NCBI GenBank assembly: GCA_002309915.1
Contig: DBYT01000054.1
Location: 7,691-23,138, forward strand
Source of the DNA: Bacteroidales bacterium UBA1179
GTDB taxonomy: Bacteria; Bacteroidota; Bacteroidia; Bacteroidales; Bacteroidaceae
Direction: 5' to 3'
DNA length: 15,448 bases
Below, in pieces: positions 6,354 through 13,994 of this stretch. The position numbers were made by a program, and so were the translations under genes. Within the stretch, counting starts at the first letter, position 1, and every line of letters begins with the position of its first letter. The notes beneath the pieces were generated by a model that was not told the DNA's origin, made no database searches, and saw only the letters and a list, made by a program, of their open reading frames with translations.

Positions 6354-6401
6354 ATTTTCAATTATTTAAGTCTAAAATGTCGCTTTTTTGTTTTCGAGTT
6401 G

Positions 6402-6409
6402 CAAATGTA
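6402..6409 (-). promoter_or_regulatory. Bacteroidota -7 box for the HU gene
   Basis: On the minus strand this reads TACATTTG, an exact match to the Bacteroidota housekeeping -7 consensus TAnnTTTG. The start point would lie near 6395, giving a leader of roughly 40 bases before the ATG at 6353. No convincing TTTG is visible at the -33 distance, only a T-rich stretch. Confidence 0.5.
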
Positions 6410-6445
6410 GTTGTTTTTGCTGATACATAAAACATTTAATCCTAA

Positions 6446-6475
6446 TTTGTTCTAAAAAAATCTTTTGTATATTTG
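6446..6475 (+). promoter_or_regulatory. Bacteroidota housekeeping promoter for ssb
   Basis: TTTG (6446-6449) and TATATTTG (6468-6475), separated by 18 bases, match the Bacteroidota -33/-7 promoter pattern (TTTG and TAnnTTTG). Transcription would start near 6482 and leave a short AT-rich leader of about 20 bases with no Shine-Dalgarno before the ssb ATG at 6502. Confidence 0.7.
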
Positions 6476-6501
6476 CATTGAAATATTAATACCTAATTAT
6501 T

Positions 6502-6915
6502 ATGTCAGTTAACAAAGTTATTTTGATTGGAAATGTGGGTAAGGATCCGGATGTAAGATATCTGGACAACCATGTTTGTGTAGCTAACCTTACCCTGGCC
6601 ACGACAGAACGTGGCTACACTGCTCAGAACGGCACACAGGTGCCCGATCGTACCGAATGGCACAACCTCGTATTCTGGAGAGGTCTGGCCGAAACCGTTG
6701 AAAAATACGTTCATAAGGGTGACAAGCTTTATGTTGAAGGCAACATCCGTAACCGCAGTTACGATGACCAGAACGGTGTAAAGCGTTATGTCACTGAGAT
6801 TTTTGTTGATTCCATGGAGATGCTCACCCGTCCTCAGCAGAAGGCGGATGGAACCCAGCAGCCCCAGCCTGGTGCTGCCCAGCCGGAACCCGGAGACTCC
6901 GGAATGCCGTTTTAA
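6502..6915 (+). CDS. ssb: Single-stranded DNA-binding protein
   Basis: SSB coats single-stranded DNA in replication, recombination and repair. The 137-residue protein has an N-terminal OB-fold (about 1-109) starting MSVNKVILIGNVGKDPDVRY, with conserved TEWHNLVFWRGLAE (51-64), KGDKLYVEGNIRNRSYDD (72-89) and YVTEIFVDSMEML (96-108). A short Gln/Pro/Gly-rich disordered linker (111-130) follows, and the protein ends in an acidic protein-interaction tip, GDSGMPF, a variant of the DDDIPF-type tail used to recruit partners. It heads a plus-strand pair with gldE, 65 bases downstream, under a clear Bacteroidota promoter, and is divergent from the HU gene. Confidence 0.97.
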   Translation: MSVNKVILIGNVGKDPDVRYLDNHVCVANLTLATTERGYTAQNGTQVPDRTEWHNLVFWRGLAETVEKYVHKGDKLYVEGNIRNRSYDDQNGVKRYVTEIFVDSMEMLTRPQQKADGTQQPQPGAAQPEPGDSGMPF

Positions 6916-6980
6916 CCTAAATCGCAAGCCTTATAGAACCTATCGGTTTTAATATTCCTACTGCGGGGTCCGTCATCGCA

Positions 6981-8240
6981 ATGGTGACGGCCCTGCTTCT
7001 TTTGTTCCTCTCAGGATTCGTATCGGCCTCTGAGACATCGTTCTTTTCGCTGTCACCAGAGGAACTCAAACATATCTCGGACGATGACTCCCCGCGCTGC
7101 CGCAGGGCCTCGTCACTGCTTTCTGATTCCGAGCGCCTTCTGGCCACGATCCTGACGGCCAACAACCTGGTCAATGTGGCAATTATCCTCCTGCTGGACC
7201 TGGCATTCTCGCAGATGCTTGTTTTCAGTGCCGAGTGGGTGGAGTTCCTGGTGCTCACGGTAATACTGACATTCATCCTGCTTCTGTTCGGCGAGATTAT
7301 CCCCAAGCTCTATTCGGCACACAACTCCCTTTCGTTCAGTCTGAGGGCTACCGGATTGCTCTCGGTCCTCACTGTCGTGCTCCGTCCGGTCTCATCCATG
7401 CTGATGCGTTCCAAGGTGTTGTCCGATCATATCCAGTCCAAGAAAAATATCAACATATCGGTGGATCAGCTGGAGCATGCGCTGGAGTTGACAGATTCTG
7501 ACGACATACAGGATGAACACCAACTCCTGGAGGGTGTCATCCGTTTCGGCGACGAGACGGTCGTGGATATAATGACATCCCGAATCGATATGATTATGCT
7601 GGATATAAAAGCCGGTTACGGCGAGGTTATCCGGTGTATAAGGGAGAACTTCTACTCACGTGTCCCCGTCTATTCGGGCACATCGGACAATATTAAGGGA
7701 ATTCTTTACATAAAGGACCTTCTGCCATACCTTGAGAAAGGTGACGGTTTCCGCTGGCAGTCGCTTATACGTCCTGCATTCTTTGTTCCCGAGACCCGTA
7801 AGATCGATGACCTTCTGCACGACTTCCAGACCGGCCGTATCCATATGGCCATCGTGGTCGATGAGTTCGGCGGCACATCGGGTCTGGTAACCCTTGAGGA
7901 TGTCATTGAGGAGATACTTGGTGAGATCAATGACGAGTTTGACGATGACTCCGTAAGTTACCGCAAGACCGGTCCCGACACATACGTCTTTGAGGGCAAG
8001 ACCCTGCTGTCCGACTTCTTCAGGATCATCGGACTTGACGAGGATGATTATGCCCAGTATGTGGGTGAGGCCGATACCCTGGCGGGTTTCCTTCTGGAAC
8101 TTAAGGGCGATTTTCCAAAGAAGGATGAGGAACTGGTCTGCAAGGATCTGATACTCAAGGTAATGGAAAAGAAGGAGCGTCGTCTTTCCGGTATCCGCGT
8201 AACGGTCCGCCGTGATTCCAAAAACGGCAGGGAGGAGTAA
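6981..8240 (+). CDS. gldE: GldE-like CNNM/CBS/CorC transmembrane protein
   Basis: Member of the hemolysin-type CNNM/CorC family named GldE in gliding Bacteroidota. In non-gliding members the role is unclear; relatives act in divalent cation efflux. From the N-terminus: a CNNM (DUF21) membrane domain, about 1-145, with hydrophobic segments near 1-17, 60-80 and 86-105, the SASETSFFSLSPEEL motif (15-29) and GEIIPK (104-109). Then a CBS pair, about 195-320, with YSRVPVYSG (225-233) and VVDEFGGTSGLVTLEDVIEE (292-311). A C-terminal CorC_HlyC domain, about 325-412, carries VGEADTLAGFLLE. The ATG at 6981 is the first usable start, but the frame stays open upstream to 6921 and that stretch looks protein-like, so the N-terminus may be longer with a non-ATG start. 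A strong terminator follows. The ssb-gldE adjacency is typical of the phylum. Confidence 0.88.
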   Translation: MVTALLLLFLSGFVSASETSFFSLSPEELKHISDDDSPRCRRASSLLSDSERLLATILTANNLVNVAIILLLDLAFSQMLVFSAEWVEFLVLTVILTFILLLFGEIIPKLYSAHNSLSFSLRATGLLSVLTVVLRPVSSMLMRSKVLSDHIQSKKNINISVDQLEHALELTDSDDIQDEHQLLEGVIRFGDETVVDIMTSRIDMIMLDIKAGYGEVIRCIRENFYSRVPVYSGTSDNIKGILYIKDLLPYLEKGDGFRWQSLIRPAFFVPETRKIDDLLHDFQTGRIHMAIVVDEFGGTSGLVTLEDVIEEILGEINDEFDDDSVSYRKTGPDTYVFEGKTLLSDFFRIIGLDEDDYAQYVGEADTLAGFLLELKGDFPKKDEELVCKDLILKVMEKKERRLSGIRVTVRRDSKNGREE

Positions 8241-8268
8241 TTTTTTTCACAATTTTTAAAATTTTCAA

Positions 8269-8298
8269 GGTACATACGCGCGTGTGTACCCTTTTTTT
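8269..8298 (+). terminator. Intrinsic terminator after gldE
   Basis: A near-perfect hairpin spans 8269-8290: GGTACATA pairs with TGTGTACC (one G-T wobble) around a CGCG loop, and seven T residues follow at 8292-8298. It lies 28 bases after the gldE stop and separates the ssb-gldE transcript from the large lipoprotein operon. Confidence 0.9.
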
Positions 8299-8299
8299 G

Positions 8300-8307
8300 T
8301 ATCTTTG
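8300..8307 (+). promoter_or_regulatory. Bacteroidota -7 box for the lipoprotein operon
   Basis: TATCTTTG exactly matches the TAnnTTTG -7 consensus. It begins one base after the T-run of the gldE terminator. A start point near 8314 would give a leader of about 47 bases to the ATG at 8362, rich in A and C. The -33 position would fall inside the terminator hairpin, where no TTTG is seen. Confidence 0.6.
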
Positions 8308-8361
8308 TCCAAATATCAACCAGTTTGCATCAAACAAAAACCAACAAAACCAATACAGTTT

Positions 8362-11300
8362 ATGAAGAAAAGCAAAAGATCATTGGCTCTATGCGGCATT
8401 ATTGCGGCGTTCTGCCTTGGTTCCTGTCTTACCTTTACTGATGAACTTGACCTGAACAAGGAAATCAGTCTGGATATGCAGATCGGCCCCGGAGGTCTTT
8501 CAATACCTTTGGGAAGCCTGGATACTATTTATCTTGATTCACTCATCAAGATAGATGGTGATGAGGGAATGCTCAAAAGGCTTCCGGACGGAACCTATGG
8601 AATATCCATGGAGGGCAATGTGGATTCTGTCAAAGTCGAGATAGATCCTCTTACGATAGAGATTGATCCCCCTTCGATAGACGCCATCACTACCTCGTTT
8701 GACACTCCCAAGAAGGAGAACCTCAAAATCAAGATTCCTACTGAGGAAAACAGTGAGGTCCTTTCAGTGGGCTCCATCGACATGTCGGGTATGGAGGATA
8801 ATTTCACTGCCATCAAATTGAGGGTTAAGACTCAGGAGTACCCTGTGGGAGTTGCCAATATACCGGTTTCGGCTTTGGAAATCCCTGTACCCCAACAGAG
8901 CCAGAAGATATCTTTCGGTTTCACTCTGCCCGATGATGTGGAAAAACTCAACTCCATAACCTTTGGTGAGCAGAACTCCGCCGCAGGTCAGAAGATATGC
9001 CTTAATGTCGATCTTGGAGGCATTTATTCGACTTTGAGTGATCCCGCTATCAGTATCAAACAGATGAATGTCACATTCCCTGATAACTTTGTACTTGCGG
9101 AGGATCCTGATCTCAGACTGAATTATATCAAGCAGGGCAACCTCTCCGTAAGCGGCAATGTTTTCTCCATTACCATGGACGGTGGTCAGAGTATAGAGAC
9201 CCTGACCGGTACGAGCAAGATTCTCCCGTTGTCATTCTATCTGGTTTCAGGTGACTTCTCCGAGGAGGGCCATACCATCGATTATGACGGTGACATCTCA
9301 TACTCACTTACGCTGCAGGTTTCAGGTACTTCAAAGGGAACCGGCAACCTGTATGTTGACGTAAGTCTGGATGAGTCTCTCAAGGTGGCCGATTTCTCTG
9401 TCGATACCCGCGCCAAGCAGGTTGACATTCCCGCCAACAGCATAAGTTCGGACTACAATGTGGGAGGCCTGAACGGTATGAAGAGAATCAATTACATTGT
9501 TTTTGATGATCAGACCAGTACCATCCGCCTGGCTCTCTCGGATTTTGATATCGATCCGTTCCAATTTGCTGAAGGCAGTAATATCCGGCTGGTGTTCTCT
9601 GATGATTTTGTCTTTGACCAGACCGAGACTTACGGAGGCAAGGCAACTTGGGACAATACCGGCGCACATGTCAACACCCTGCTCATTGATCCTTACAAGA
9701 CCAAGAACGACAGCATTGTCATTCACGTTAAGAGGCTGAACATCTACGAGGATGTTACAGGCGGATCAATCAGCATGAACAATAATGTCTCATATTCATC
9801 ATCAATCACCATCGCGTCAAAGAAGGGCTTGGACAGGGCTGGCTTGGAGTCACTTCATGACCAGACCATTACCTTCAAGGTGGCCGGTGACCTTTTCATT
9901 GATGATGCTGACTTTACTATCGAGGAAATCAGAACAGATCTGGCCAGTTCGACCGTTATCAACGTGGAGAAGGGTGGTATTGACCCGTCACTTGTGGCCG
10001 TAAAACGTATTGATGTTGATGACAACAACCCGGCCGGCATCACCATGAACCTTAAGTTTGAAGGTGTTCCTGATGAGATTACTCAGTTGACCATTTCGGA
10101 CCTGACCATCAAACTGCCTGATTTCATCAAGATGTCATACACGGGTAATGATGCCAACACCTACATTGATGCTGACGGCTCCATCGTAATAAACAGGACC
10201 ATCGGAAGTTATGAACTTGATGAGGACGGTCCCGGACTCACCATATCAGGTTTCTTCATTGACGGATTGCAGTTCAAGGATCCTCTCGTTCTTGAAGACG
10301 GATGGATCAGACTGTTGAACCAGAAGGTTGAAATAACCGGTGTGGCAATGGTTCCGGAGTCACATCTGGGTCTTCAGGGACTTGACGCTATTACTGTAAC
10401 TCCTTCAGTAACTTTCAATCCCATAACCATCAAGTCTGCATATGGTAAGGTTAATCCGCAGATTGATCCGGTTCATGAGACGGTTGAACTTTCACTCGGT
10501 GACGGAAATGATTTCCTGCAGAATGATAAGAATACACTCTCATTGAGCGATCCTCAGATAACCATCAACCTGACAAGTTCAGTTACTCTGCCCATTGATA
10601 TTGACCTGAGTCTTTCATCATTTGATTCCAATGGTGATTCCATAGGAAAGAATATAGGACCGGATATGGGTACCATACATCTTCCCAAGTGTGATTCACT
10701 TGCTGAGAACCGCACCACAACCCTTGTCATTTACAAGAACCAAAGACCGGTATCCCAGTCTCAAGATACGATATTTGTCCGCATGAGCAATCTGTCTGAA
10801 CTGATGAAGACTATTCCGGATAAGATAGAGTTCAACCTCAAGGCAAGTGTGGATCAATCTGTTTATCACTATGTTGACCTGACCCGTAAACTTTGTGTAT
10901 TCGGTGATTATTCAGTATCTGTGCCGCTGGCATTCGACAGCCTGTACATGGAATACTCGGATACCATCAGGGATCTGGGCAAGGACTTGGAGGATGTGGT
11001 TGACAAGATCGATGCAGTCCAGGTTCAGTTGATCGGAGATGTTGAGAGTACCATTCCTCTTGGCGTTAAACTGACAGCCAAGGCATATGACAGTAACTGG
11101 AATGAACTTACCGATATCCGCATTGCATCCTTTGAGGTCAAGGCCGGAAGTGACACCGTCACAAAGGCTCCCATGGTTCTTGATGTTGATGTAACCAAGA
11201 GCGGTCTCGAGAAACTCGAGTCTATAGTCTTTACTGCTGCGTGCGAATCGGGCGAGGGCGGCTTCAGCATTCACAGAGGCCAGTGGCTGATGGTCAAGAA

Positions 11301-11373
11301 GCTGCGCATCAGGTTCCCGGAGGGACTTAAGGTGGATCTTACCGATGCGGTCAAGGATGATGATAAGGATTAA
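8362..11373 (+). CDS. Large repeat-containing lipoprotein, function unknown
   Basis: I do not recognise a named family. The 1003-residue product has a lipoprotein signal (MKKSKRSLALCGIIAAFCLG, then S21-C22 lipobox). Acidic residues soon after the Cys (C-LTFTDELD) could act as a surface-export signal, though this is weak. The rest is a beta-rich, Asp/Ser/Thr-rich protein with no catalytic motif that I can see. A recurring strand motif occurs at 235-245 (MNVTFPDNFVL), 408-418 (IRLVFSDDFVF), 581-591 (LTIKLPDFIKM) and 981-991 (LRIRFPEGLKV); the first three are exactly 173 residues apart. Each is preceded by a segment with a 'KLNSI / MKRIN / VKRID / KLESI'-type turn and alternating hydrophobic strands. 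The C-terminus is acidic (DDDKD). The ATG at 8362 was chosen because the open frame upstream (from a GTG at 8284) would bury the signal peptide and run through the promoter. It is the first gene of a plus-strand run, 20 bases before the DUF5723 barrel gene. Confidence 0.85.
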   Translation: MKKSKRSLALCGIIAAFCLGSCLTFTDELDLNKEISLDMQIGPGGLSIPLGSLDTIYLDSLIKIDGDEGMLKRLPDGTYGISMEGNVDSVKVEIDPLTIEIDPPSIDAITTSFDTPKKENLKIKIPTEENSEVLSVGSIDMSGMEDNFTAIKLRVKTQEYPVGVANIPVSALEIPVPQQSQKISFGFTLPDDVEKLNSITFGEQNSAAGQKICLNVDLGGIYSTLSDPAISIKQMNVTFPDNFVLAEDPDLRLNYIKQGNLSVSGNVFSITMDGGQSIETLTGTSKILPLSFYLVSGDFSEEGHTIDYDGDISYSLTLQVSGTSKGTGNLYVDVSLDESLKVADFSVDTRAKQVDIPANSISSDYNVGGLNGMKRINYIVFDDQTSTIRLALSDFDIDPFQFAEGSNIRLVFSDDFVFDQTETYGGKATWDNTGAHVNTLLIDPYKTKNDSIVIHVKRLNIYEDVTGGSISMNNNVSYSSSITIASKKGLDRAGLESLHDQTITFKVAGDLFIDDADFTIEEIRTDLASSTVINVEKGGIDPSLVAVKRIDVDDNNPAGITMNLKFEGVPDEITQLTISDLTIKLPDFIKMSYTGNDANTYIDADGSIVINRTIGSYELDEDGPGLTISGFFIDGLQFKDPLVLEDGWIRLLNQKVEITGVAMVPESHLGLQGLDAITVTPSVTFNPITIKSAYGKVNPQIDPVHETVELSLGDGNDFLQNDKNTLSLSDPQITINLTSSVTLPIDIDLSLSSFDSNGDSIGKNIGPDMGTIHLPKCDSLAENRTTTLVIYKNQRPVSQSQDTIFVRMSNLSELMKTIPDKIEFNLKASVDQSVYHYVDLTRKLCVFGDYSVSVPLAFDSLYMEYSDTIRDLGKDLEDVVDKIDAVQVQLIGDVESTIPLGVKLTAKAYDSNWNELTDIRIASFEVKAGSDTVTKAPMVLDVDVTKSGLEKLESIVFTAACESGEGGFSIHRGQWLMVKKLRIRFPEGLKVDLTDAVKDDDKD

Positions 11374-11393
11374 CACTCTAAACAGATAACGTT

Positions 11394-12803
11394 ATGAAAA
11401 AGCATATAATCAAGAAATCAATCGTAGCAGCTTCAATGTTGCTTATGACTGTTGCTGCATCTGCACAGAGTGCAAGCTCATCATATTTCCTTGAGGGCAT
11501 GAACCAGCGTTACCAGCTGAATCCGGCTTTCGCTCCCGAGCGTCCCGTATTCATGGCAATTCCCGCCCTGAGTAATATCCAGGTCGATGCCTCCAGCTCG
11601 GTAGGTCTGGCAAACTTCCTTTTCGAGTCAACTTCCAAACCCGGTATGCTGACCACATTCATGAGCCCCGATATAGACGCCAAGACATTCCTGGACGGTA
11701 TGCCTAAGGCTGCTCAGTTCAATGTGGGAGTGAATATGGATATTCTCGCTCTGGGTGTGGGCGGCAAGAACGGCTTCACCACATTCAACCTCAAGTTGAG
11801 AAACAACGAGCAGATAAACCTGCCTAAGGAACTGTTCGGCTTCATGAAAGCCAGTCTGGCCCAAGGCGATTATCTGATTGAGAATATCAACATCAACACA
11901 ATCTCATATCTGGAGGCATCGCTTACCCATTCTCACAAGATCGGTGATAACCTCACGATAGGTTTAGGCCTTAAGTTGCTGGAGGGTATCGCTTATGCCG
12001 ATGTCACAGTCAATGAGATTGACGCCAGACTGCATGAGGATGAGTGGCTCGTCAAGTCTAACGGTACCATCAAGGCTTCTGTTCCCGGTGCCGAGTACAA
12101 GCTGGATCCCGAAAAACAGACATTTGACGGTATAGAGGGTTATAATTTCAAGGTTCCCCGGAGCCATGGCTTTGCAGTAGATCTGGGTGCTGAATATGAC
12201 TTCAAGGGTATCGTTGACGGTCTTAAGGTATCGGCCGCAATTACGGACCTGGGATTCATCAACTGGGCCAACATGAATACTTTCGCCACCAACAACAACG
12301 AGTACGTTGAGTTCGAGGGATTCAATAACTATGACGTCAGCGGTGACAACGAGGATGAGACTATGGATCAGATCAAGGATGACTTCAATGATATGGTTCA
12401 GATGTACCAGACCGGAACCACAGACCAGAAGGAGAAGGTTCTTCTCAACGCCACATTCAGGGCAGGTGCCGAGTATTCATTGCCTTTCGCCAAATGGATA
12501 TCGGTCGGTGAGCTGCTTACATACCGTACAGGTCTCTGGCCTTATGCCGAGTCCCGTACTTCACTTACCCTTTCACCCTGCGGATGGTTTGACCTGAGCG
12601 GAAACGCATCGTTCACAACCATGGGTTCATCAATGGGATTCCTACTCAACCTGCATCCGGGAGGCGTGAATTTCTTTGTGGCAGTAGACCGTCTGAAGGC
12701 AGAATTCAATCCGCAGTTCATTCCTTTGCATGATTTTGGTCTTAATTTCAGTTTAGGTCTTAACTTTGCATTCGGAAAGAAACGCGCAAAACTTGATGAT
12801 TGA
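11394..12803 (+). CDS. DUF5723-like outer-membrane beta-barrel protein
   Basis: A 469-residue exported protein with signal peptide MKKHIIKKSIVAASMLLMTV and probable cleavage after ASA at about 24. The mature start, YFLEGMNQRYQLNPAFAPER (31-50), resembles the start of DUF5723 proteins and recalls the N-terminus of PorP/SprF-like barrels of Bacteroidota. The body alternates amphipathic strands and loops (for example GDNLTIGLGLKLLEG and FAVDLGAEYDFKG). An acidic loop around 310-335 (SGDNEDETMDQIKDDFND) and a closing strand, LNFSLGLNFAFG, about eight residues from the end are typical of outer-membrane barrels. The function of the family is not established. It follows the large lipoprotein gene by 20 bases and overlaps the LysE-family gene by eight, so all three are probably co-transcribed. 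Confidence 0.8.
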   Translation: MKKHIIKKSIVAASMLLMTVAASAQSASSSYFLEGMNQRYQLNPAFAPERPVFMAIPALSNIQVDASSSVGLANFLFESTSKPGMLTTFMSPDIDAKTFLDGMPKAAQFNVGVNMDILALGVGGKNGFTTFNLKLRNNEQINLPKELFGFMKASLAQGDYLIENININTISYLEASLTHSHKIGDNLTIGLGLKLLEGIAYADVTVNEIDARLHEDEWLVKSNGTIKASVPGAEYKLDPEKQTFDGIEGYNFKVPRSHGFAVDLGAEYDFKGIVDGLKVSAAITDLGFINWANMNTFATNNNEYVEFEGFNNYDVSGDNEDETMDQIKDDFNDMVQMYQTGTTDQKEKVLLNATFRAGAEYSLPFAKWISVGELLTYRTGLWPYAESRTSLTLSPCGWFDLSGNASFTTMGSSMGFLLNLHPGGVNFFVAVDRLKAEFNPQFIPLHDFGLNFSLGLNFAFGKKRAKLDD

Positions 12804-13443
12804 TATTTCGGCCTTTGAGCTAATCCTCAAAGGCATGGCTATAGGATTTTTGGCAGCAGCCCCGACGGGACCGTCGGGGGTGCTTGTCATACAGAGAACA
12901 CTTAACAAGGGCCGGTGGAAAGGATTTCTTACCGGCCTTGGAGTGTCAATAAGTGATGCCATATACATTATGGTTACCATGATGTGTCTGTCGTTGGTTC
13001 TGGGTTATCTGGAGGACCCTAAGATAGCACTGGTGGTAAAACTGTTGGGATGTGCGCTGTTGCTCATATTCGGCATCACGACCGTAAGGAACAATCCCCT
13101 TGCGGCATCAAAGGAGGTAAAGGTCAAAAAGGATTCCCTGTGGCAGATTATGGCTACAGGTTTCGCGGTGGCCATTGTGAATCCTCTGGTGGTCTTTTTT
13201 TACATGGGACTGTTTGCGTTCTTTTCACTTCCGGTCGATGATTTCGATACGGCGTTGAAGATGCGGACTTACCTGTTTGTCCTTATGGGCGATGTTTGCT
13301 GGTGGCTGACCTTGTCGACCCTGATCAACAAAGTGCGCAACCGTTTTGACCTGCGCGGACTTTGGATAATAAACAGGGTTTTGGGATCCATACTTATAGT
13401 GGCCGCGGTGGCGTGGTGCACTTCAATACTTTTGAAACTGTAA
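12796..13443 (+). CDS. LysE family translocator
   Basis: Inner-membrane protein of the LysE/RhtB amino-acid exporter superfamily, 215 residues. Six hydrophobic segments are visible (about 8-30, 46-70, 76-97, 118-145, 158-178 and 190-212). The family signature near the N-terminus reads AAPTGPSGVLVIQRTLNKGR (21-40), followed by GFLTGLGVSISDAIY (43-57), and the conserved Asn-Pro lies at 129-130 (AIVNPLVVFFYMG). The substrate cannot be predicted. The chosen start is the ATG at 12796, overlapping the stop of the barrel gene by eight bases (ATGATTGA). The upstream in-frame TTG at 12766 lies inside the barrel gene's coding sequence and adds no recognisable feature. The stop is one base before the next ATG. 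Confidence 0.88.
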   Translation: MIDISAFELILKGMAIGFLAAAPTGPSGVLVIQRTLNKGRWKGFLTGLGVSISDAIYIMVTMMCLSLVLGYLEDPKIALVVKLLGCALLLIFGITTVRNNPLAASKEVKVKKDSLWQIMATGFAVAIVNPLVVFFYMGLFAFFSLPVDDFDTALKMRTYLFVLMGDVCWWLTLSTLINKVRNRFDLRGLWIINRVLGSILIVAAVAWCTSILLKL

Positions 13444-13444
13444 G

Positions 13445-13990
13445 ATGTTTGTTCAGAAAGAACTAAGAGAAAAGAATATAGCCGAGTACCTGCTCTACAT
13501 GTGGCAGGTAGAGGATATGATACGTGCTGCCGGTCTTGACAGTGACAGGCTTTATGATGCCGTCATCAAGGTGAGCGGACGCAGCGATGACGAATGCCGC
13601 GAGTGGAAGCAGTGGTATGATGACCTGATTGAGATGATGCGCGCCGAGGGTAAGACCTCCCAAGGCCATCTCCAGATCAATGAGAATGTCCTGGTATTGC
13701 TGGACGATCTCCATACCCGTCTGCTCAATTCCCACAAGCAGCCCGAGTACAGGGACCTGTACTACAAGGCTCTGCCCTTCATCGTCGAGTTCCGTGCCAA
13801 GAACCACAGTACTGAAAATGAAGAGTTGCGTGACTGTTTCAATATGCTCTACGGGGTATGGCTGCTCCGTGTGCAGGGTAAGGAGGTCAGCACGTCAACC
13901 GCACAGGCCGTGAAGGCAGTATCGGCTTTCATAGGAAAGCTGGCAGTGCTCTACCGCGAGGATAAGGAGGGCACTTTGGATTTAGAGTAA
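13445..13990 (+). CDS. DUF4924 family protein
   Basis: A 181-residue soluble, largely alpha-helical protein with no signal peptide. The N-terminus, MFVQKELREKNIAEYLLYMW then QVEDMIRA, is the recognisable start of the Bacteroidota DUF4924 family, whose function is unknown. Other segments include DECREWKQWYDDLIEMMRAE (49-68) and a helix around LYYKALPFIVEFRAK. It starts one base after the stop of the LysE-family gene and ends four bases before prfC, so it is probably translated from the same mRNA as both. The tight linkage to prfC might hint at a translation-related role, but nothing in the sequence shows that. Confidence 0.85.
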   Translation: MFVQKELREKNIAEYLLYMWQVEDMIRAAGLDSDRLYDAVIKVSGRSDDECREWKQWYDDLIEMMRAEGKTSQGHLQINENVLVLLDDLHTRLLNSHKQPEYRDLYYKALPFIVEFRAKNHSTENEELRDCFNMLYGVWLLRVQGKEVSTSTAQAVKAVSAFIGKLAVLYREDKEGTLDLE

Positions 13991-13994
13991 TATT

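Noticed and set aside
8284..8361. N-terminal extension of the large lipoprotein from the GTG at 8284
   Set aside because: It would run through the terminator T-run and the -7 box, and would place 26 residues ahead of an otherwise standard lipoprotein signal peptide.
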